Assembly: GCA_002373325.1 (NCBI GenBank)
Contig: DFKI01000160.1
Coordinates: 35,525-89,983, forward strand
DNA: 54,459 nt
Reading direction: 5' to 3'
DNA from: Treponema sp. UBA3649
Lineage (GTDB): Bacteria > Spirochaetota > Spirochaetia > Treponematales > Treponemataceae
In this document: positions 50,453 through 54,459 of the stretch, piece by piece
How positions within the stretch are numbered: the stretch's first letter is position 1
Layout of the letters: each line of letters begins with the position of its first letter
Notes under the pieces: generated by a model
Databases searched by the model: none
Told to the model about the DNA's origin: nothing
What the model saw: only the letters and a program-made list of their open reading frames with translations
Translations under genes and position numbers: made by a program

Positions 50453-51837
50453 AGGGGTCTCCTTAGCTTGCTCTCAATTAATCTCATGTGCTCTATAAAA
50501 TCGGAATAATTCTCTTTAGTGGGAATGGGAATTCCGTAAGTTGCAATTTGTCCGCCATAGCCATAAAGATTTTTGGGCTTACTGATTATGATTTCTGGAT
50601 TATTTCTTTTATCAGCTTTGTCGTAGGGATAAATAAGCCCTCCCTGCTTAGCCGGCAAAATGTACATGTATGTGATTAGCTGATGCAAATCATCTCTTGA
50701 AAAACATCCGCTAATTTCGTCACTGTCCGGCCTATGATTATCAAGATGTTTATATTTTGCATCAAGCACAAAATTTGATTCTGACGTTTGCAATCTTTCC
50801 ATCTGCTTTCCCTTGTAAAAATCTGGATAGCGGGGATTTCCATCATAAACTTTTATTGCTCCATCGGCAGCTTTGTTTCTCGGATGCTTGAATCCCGCCG
50901 GAACTAGAATCGTCGCCAAATATTCTTCCCAAAGCCATGCGCCGTCAAAGAGAATTCCGTATGCTTTGTTTTTTGAATTCCCATAGCCGATTTTCTTGTG
51001 GCGCAAAATTGAAAGGCAGAGATTTTGGAGCGGCTTATAGGCTGTGTAATAGGGATGGGTTATGGGCTTAAGATTTTGTGCAATCACTTTTTCGCGATTG
51101 TGGATGTCATAGCTTTGCGTTGCCTCTATGATTTCCTGCACACAGATTTTTGTCTCAGGGTCATTGGCTAGAATATCTTTTGCGAACGTCTTTGTCCTAA
51201 TATATTCGATTGTGTGGCGGATAAGTTCTGTTACAGGATTGTCAAAACTACACTCCCGGCTCTTATATGCAATTTTTCCGCCAAAGGGAATGTTCTGTCT
51301 GATGTGACGGCTAACATCAATTGCACCCTTCACATTTGCGTCGTTTCGGTTAAAGGTCTGATACTGCCTAAAGATTCCCTGGGCAAGTGCCTTTTTCAAA
51401 AGCAGGGGAAAGGCGAACATTAATAAGTCAAGCTGGCCGTCATTTGAGGTTGAATGTTCCCAGTCAAATAGATTTATGGAAAAAACTTTTTGCAGCATGT
51501 AATGAAGAAAATAATCGCTCTTGTCGTCAGAAGAAAAACGCGATGTGATTTTTAGCTGTGTTCCTCCGATTCCAATAAAGCCCATTAGGTTGCCGGTCTT
51601 AAGCAGAACATTTTCCAGCTTTTCAGAATCCCCATGCAGATTGAAAATTTCCTGCTCCTCGATGCCGTCGTCATGCGCGCCCAACACTTGCGGAAAAATC
51701 AAAAGGGCCGGATTAATTTTTGCAAGCTCTGCAATCGGTGTGTTGGCAATTTTTGACAGGTTCTGATAGTCGCGGTCAGTTCCGCCCAAAGATGTAAAAC
51801 TCGCTCCACAGTTATTGTCGGTTGTATTAAGATTCAT
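50437..51837 (-). CDS. mcrC-like: McrC-like subunit of a modification-dependent restriction system
   Basis: 466 residues of the McrC family. The N-terminal part (FPQVLGAHDDGIEEQ, then MGFIGIGGTQLKITSRF) precedes the central LLKKALAQGIFRQYQTFNRN and GAIDVSRHI. The PD-(D/E)xK nuclease core has NPRYPDFYKG and NFVLDAKYKHLD, with Asp in YPDF and DAK. It should be the DNA-cutting partner of the McrB-like ATPase encoded upstream. No ribosome site is visible before ATG 51837. A 76-nt gap separates it from the 84-residue gene. Confidence 0.88.
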   Translation of the reverse strand: MNLNTTDNNCGASFTSLGGTDRDYQNLSKIANTPIAELAKINPALLIFPQVLGAHDDGIEEQEIFNLHGDSEKLENVLLKTGNLMGFIGIGGTQLKITSRFSSDDKSDYFLHYMLQKVFSINLFDWEHSTSNDGQLDLLMFAFPLLLKKALAQGIFRQYQTFNRNDANVKGAIDVSRHIRQNIPFGGKIAYKSRECSFDNPVTELIRHTIEYIRTKTFAKDILANDPETKICVQEIIEATQSYDIHNREKVIAQNLKPITHPYYTAYKPLQNLCLSILRHKKIGYGNSKNKAYGILFDGAWLWEEYLATILVPAGFKHPRNKAADGAIKVYDGNPRYPDFYKGKQMERLQTSESNFVLDAKYKHLDNHRPDSDEISGCFSRDDLHQLITYMYILPAKQGGLIYPYDKADKRNNPEIIISKPKNLYGYGGQIATYGIPIPTKENYSDFIEHMRLIESKLRRPLCPTT

Positions 51838-51913
51838 AAGTGCTATATTGACAATAAATCTGAAAGTGCGCTAGAAATTTCCATAGGCCAAACCAAAATC
51901 AACCCACCAAATC

Positions 51914-52168
51914 TCACCACGTGTCATCTTTTAATGCCTCCCACATTGTACGCATGGACGAATGTGCAATAGCGAGTTGTTCCTCGGCAGGAATCTTGTC
52001 ATATACAGCATTTATACGCTCAACCTCGGCCATATCAACTTCGGAATCATTTTGAGAAGTTTTCTTTTTTGCCAGTAAAGCCTTTACCTTTTCAAAAATA
52101 CCTTCCAATGCAGGAACATCAAGTTTATCAAGTTCGGAATTAAAATATGCATAAGCAAAATCTGACAT
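51914..52168 (-). CDS. Small protein (84 aa) between the McrB- and McrC-like genes
   Basis: 84 residues with GGAGGT 6 nt before the ATG. It starts MSDFAYAYFNSELDKLDVPA and ends in MRTMWEALKDDTW. It is helical and acidic, with a leucine-rich middle (LEGIFEKVKALLAKKK). The overall look is that of small antitoxin-like proteins, but no family is certain. Its position within the restriction operon suggests a regulatory or anti-activity role, or a separate antitoxin that lost its toxin. Confidence 0.6.
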   Translation of the reverse strand: MSDFAYAYFNSELDKLDVPALEGIFEKVKALLAKKKTSQNDSEVDMAEVERINAVYDKIPAEEQLAIAHSSMRTMWEALKDDTW

Positions 52169-52228
52169 AATTTACCTCCGTGTCCATTATAGCACTATAT
52201 TTGTTTTTTTGCTTTATTTTATTTACTT

Positions 52229-53863
52229 TTACTCATTTAAATTTTGTTTTTCCTCCGTTAAATTGTCGTTTTTATAAGCCTTTTTCAAATCTTCAAGTTT
52301 TGATTCCGCATTTTCCATTCCGCGGAGATATTCACGAAGCAGTCCTTCAAGATGATATTCCCAAAGTTTGCCAAAGTCATTATCCAAATCTTTAAGTTTC
52401 AAAAAATATGCGCCGCCGATATGATAAGCAGAGGATAGACCTTCGATTTTAGAAATCGCATCATTAAGAGAATTCATGCGCTTGGTTGCCTCTTCTCTGA
52501 TTGAATAATCAAGCCCTGAAAGAATCTGCTCCTGCGTGTCTTTTGCCGTGATTTCCTTAAAAGTGAAGCGTCTGCGGAAAGCAAAATCCATGCTCTCAAC
52601 GTTGCGGTCAATGTCGTTCATCGTACCGATTATGTAGACGTTTTCGGGAACATAGAATCCATCGTAAAATACATTACTTTCGTTTACAAGGTTTTGATAC
52701 TGTGTTTTAATCAAGCCAGCTTTTCCACGATATCCAGGATCAATAGAAAAGAACAACTCCCCGAAAATCTTGCTCATTTCTCCACGGTTGATTTCATCAA
52801 TGATGAAAACGAATGAGGTGTTGTTATCCGCTAAAACTTGAACTTCTACTACTTCACAATCATTTTGTTTTTCACTTTCGAATTTTTTTGCCCTATCTAA
52901 TAAAACTTGTAAAGTCCAACCATATTCAGGATAATCGATTGTTTTTGTACGTCCATTTGTTAATTCAGAAATCAAACTCCAATATTTATCTCTATCATAA
53001 TTTGACAAATCGTAAATACGTTTATTCAGAAAATAATCATACATCAATTTCATATTTTCTTCTGACTCTGTGCGAGGAGAATTTTCCCTATAAAGCAACC
53101 GACCATCTTCTTTTAATCTCAATGGATAAGATCCTCGTGCCGTTTTATAAGATGTTATTTTTCCAGATTTTACATCATCGAGCAAACTTTTATATACAAT
53201 ATCAAATGAAGAATCTTTTACTTTTGTTACAGGAAGAGACTTCCTCAAATCTTGGAATATAGCTTTTTTGCAAAATTCCTTGAACACACCGTCCTTGCGC
53301 TCAAAAACAATCTGCCCACTGCCACCGTCGTTTACAGGCCGCAAGCCCTCAACAAAATCCGTGTAGTCGTAGCTTGGGTGAAACTGCACAAAGCCAATCT
53401 CGTTATCAGAGCATCCCATTGCCTCTGCAATATCTCGGGCAAGGTGCGTCTTTCCTGTTCCTGGTGCTCCGTGGAGGATTAGGTTGTGGGTGTTCAGCAG
53501 TAGATTTTTGTATTGTTCAATTTGTTCTTTCATAGTAACCTTCTGAAAAGTTTTTTGCTCGAATTTCTTTCCATTGTTTTTCTGCAATAAAAATTCTTTG
53601 TATTTGTTTAATGCAGCTTTTGTCCGTCCATTTTGATCGCTTTTATTCACTATATCAAAATCTGGCAACTGTTTTATCCTTTCCAATTCTTTGGAATACG
53701 AATTATAATCAGTATAACGAAATAAATTTCCAATATTCTTGTCCGGGAGTTTTTCATCCAACCAAGAATCCAAAACTTGTACTGCATGATTAATATAACC
53801 TGGGCTATCTGAAGTTGTACCTCCATTATACAACCAATTCTCAAAATCTGTTTTTTGATTCAT
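52229..53863 (-). CDS. mcrB-like: McrB-like AAA+ GTPase subunit
   Basis: 544 residues. The N-terminal 120 residues are not a known DNA-reading domain. Walker A is LHGAPGTGKTHLARDIAEAM near 128-147; the McrB-type sequences FHPSYDYTDFVEGLRPV, FVFIIDEINRGEMSKIFGEL and IIGTMNDIDRNVESMDFAFR follow, with RRR just after. It should hydrolyse GTP and translocate DNA. The N-terminal specificity domain is unlike the methyl-reading domain of E. coli McrB, so the target cannot be predicted. GGAGGAGGAG precedes the ATG. Confidence 0.88.
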   Translation of the reverse strand: MNQKTDFENWLYNGGTTSDSPGYINHAVQVLDSWLDEKLPDKNIGNLFRYTDYNSYSKELERIKQLPDFDIVNKSDQNGRTKAALNKYKEFLLQKNNGKKFEQKTFQKVTMKEQIEQYKNLLLNTHNLILHGAPGTGKTHLARDIAEAMGCSDNEIGFVQFHPSYDYTDFVEGLRPVNDGGSGQIVFERKDGVFKEFCKKAIFQDLRKSLPVTKVKDSSFDIVYKSLLDDVKSGKITSYKTARGSYPLRLKEDGRLLYRENSPRTESEENMKLMYDYFLNKRIYDLSNYDRDKYWSLISELTNGRTKTIDYPEYGWTLQVLLDRAKKFESEKQNDCEVVEVQVLADNNTSFVFIIDEINRGEMSKIFGELFFSIDPGYRGKAGLIKTQYQNLVNESNVFYDGFYVPENVYIIGTMNDIDRNVESMDFAFRRRFTFKEITAKDTQEQILSGLDYSIREEATKRMNSLNDAISKIEGLSSAYHIGGAYFLKLKDLDNDFGKLWEYHLEGLLREYLRGMENAESKLEDLKKAYKNDNLTEEKQNLNE

Positions 53864-53933
53864 AGCTTTATCTCCTCCTCCCGCTATACCGCACTTTCAT
53901 ACCCATATCACTATCCATCAGTCAGGCCATTGT

Positions 53934-54459
53934 TTATTTTCCGTGGCAGTGCTTGTATTTCTTTCCGCTGCCGCATGGACAGGGTTCATTTCTGCCGACT
54001 TTGGGGAAAGTAACTATGTCAGGCAAACTTTGATTTTGCCCAAAGGACGCTTGCGGGGAAAAATAGCGCAAGTCAGGAGCCTTTTGATCGAACAAGTCAT
54101 TTGGAGTTGAGCCGTAATTTACCCACAAATGCGTTGAATTATTGAGTTCCTGATAGATTTTGAAGAACTCCTGAGCCTCCCTTGTTGAAAGTTCCTCCGT
54201 AAGTTCATAATCTTCATTCAATATGTTAACCACCTGAGTCATCATAAATCCGTCTTTGATGTAAAACATAATGTCTGTAAGAATATCCTCTGAATCTTCG
54301 TATTCTTTTCTTGTCTTTTCTAGAAAGTTTTTCATCCTGATAAAATAAGGATTTTTATACTCGGACTCAAACTTGCCGTGAGAATCAAATGCATCCGTGG
54401 TGTCGGGATTTCTGGAATCTTCAAACCAGTCCAACAGATTTTCCCGTGAAGGAACAAAG
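53934..54459 (-). CDS. SEC-C zinc-motif protein (5' part off window)
   Basis: The C-terminus carries the SEC-C zinc motif VGRNEPCPCGSGKKYKHCHG, with ligands Cys-x-Cys and Cys-His. The frame remains open to the window edge: the codons before the first TTG read FVPSRENL, so the gene starts outside the window. The visible part is about 174 residues, acidic and helical. SEC-C motifs occur at the C-terminus of SecA and in many unrelated small proteins; function is unknown. It lies 70 nt upstream of the McrB-like gene and may be co-transcribed. Confidence 0.8.
   Translation of the reverse strand, partial: FVPSRENLLDWFEDSRNPDTTDAFDSHGKFESEYKNPYFIRMKNFLEKTRKEYEDSEDILTDIMFYIKDGFMMTQVVNILNEDYELTEELSTREAQEFFKIYQELNNSTHLWVNYGSTPNDLFDQKAPDLRYFSPQASFGQNQSLPDIVTFPKVGRNEPCPCGSGKKYKHCHGK

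Noticed and set aside
1..54459. tRNA, rRNA, integrase, transposase or att sites bounding the island
   Set aside because: None could be recognised on either strand; the island boundaries remain undefined.

Overview
The window looks like a chromosomal segment of a host-associated spirochaete, most likely Treponema. The grounds are an rnfCDGEAB operon, spirochaete-type lipoproteins with loose lipoboxes, a 7TM/HD-GYP protein, an HU-like protein of the kind common in Treponema and Bacteroidota, and moderate GC in the core genes against visibly AT-rich defence genes. This is inference from gene content; no rRNA or tRNA was found.

Layout. (1) 1-4343: part of a Ter/'biosynthetic module' locus. It holds a Met/Gly/Asn repeat protein running off the left edge, a YceG-family protein, a rhomboid protease and a divergent C-C bond lyase. 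(2) 4475-11757: a tight plus-strand run of a PHP phosphatase, a degenerate MocR-like regulator, an aldehyde dehydrogenase, an HD-GYP phosphodiesterase and a lipoprotein. (3) 11758-12183: a repeat-filled gap with REPIN-like palindromes. (4) 12184-17344: the minus-strand Rnf operon. (5) 17450-21033: a giant surface lipoprotein whose signal peptide contains an 11-nt homopolymer. In this sequence the true start codon is out of frame with the body, so the gene looks phase-variable and OFF. (6) 21141-22032: small ORFs and a NUDIX gene carrying an in-frame REPIN insertion.

(7) 22056-54459 is mainly a defence island. In order it holds a LlaJI-type restriction system (two C5 methyltransferases, a McrB-like ATPase, a LlaJI-like subunit); two small unknown genes; a trio of TIR-like protein, cytoplasmic subtilase and AAA ATPase; an HU-like gene; an OLD/RloC-like ATPase; an EcoRII-type R-M pair flanked by a 459-bp direct duplication of the end of that ATPase gene; a DUF4143 ATPase; a second NUDIX gene; a Wadjet jetABCD operon ending in a DUF72 gene; another DUF4143 ATPase; ArsC-like and DUF1810 genes; a McrBC-like pair with a small gene between; and a SEC-C protein running off the right edge.

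How the parts fit together. Three C5-cytosine methyltransferases share the island with a McrBC-type system, a class that cuts methylated DNA, so the specificities must be compatible. Four genes in unrelated contexts have a sigma70-like promoter whose -10 box ends 6-7 nt before the ATG, which predicts leaderless mRNAs. The strongest candidates for something new are the homopolymer switch, the REPIN inside a coding gene (shown by an uninterrupted paralogue in the same window), the R-M insertion with a long, mostly synonymously diverged duplication, and the AAA-subtilase-TIR-like trio.
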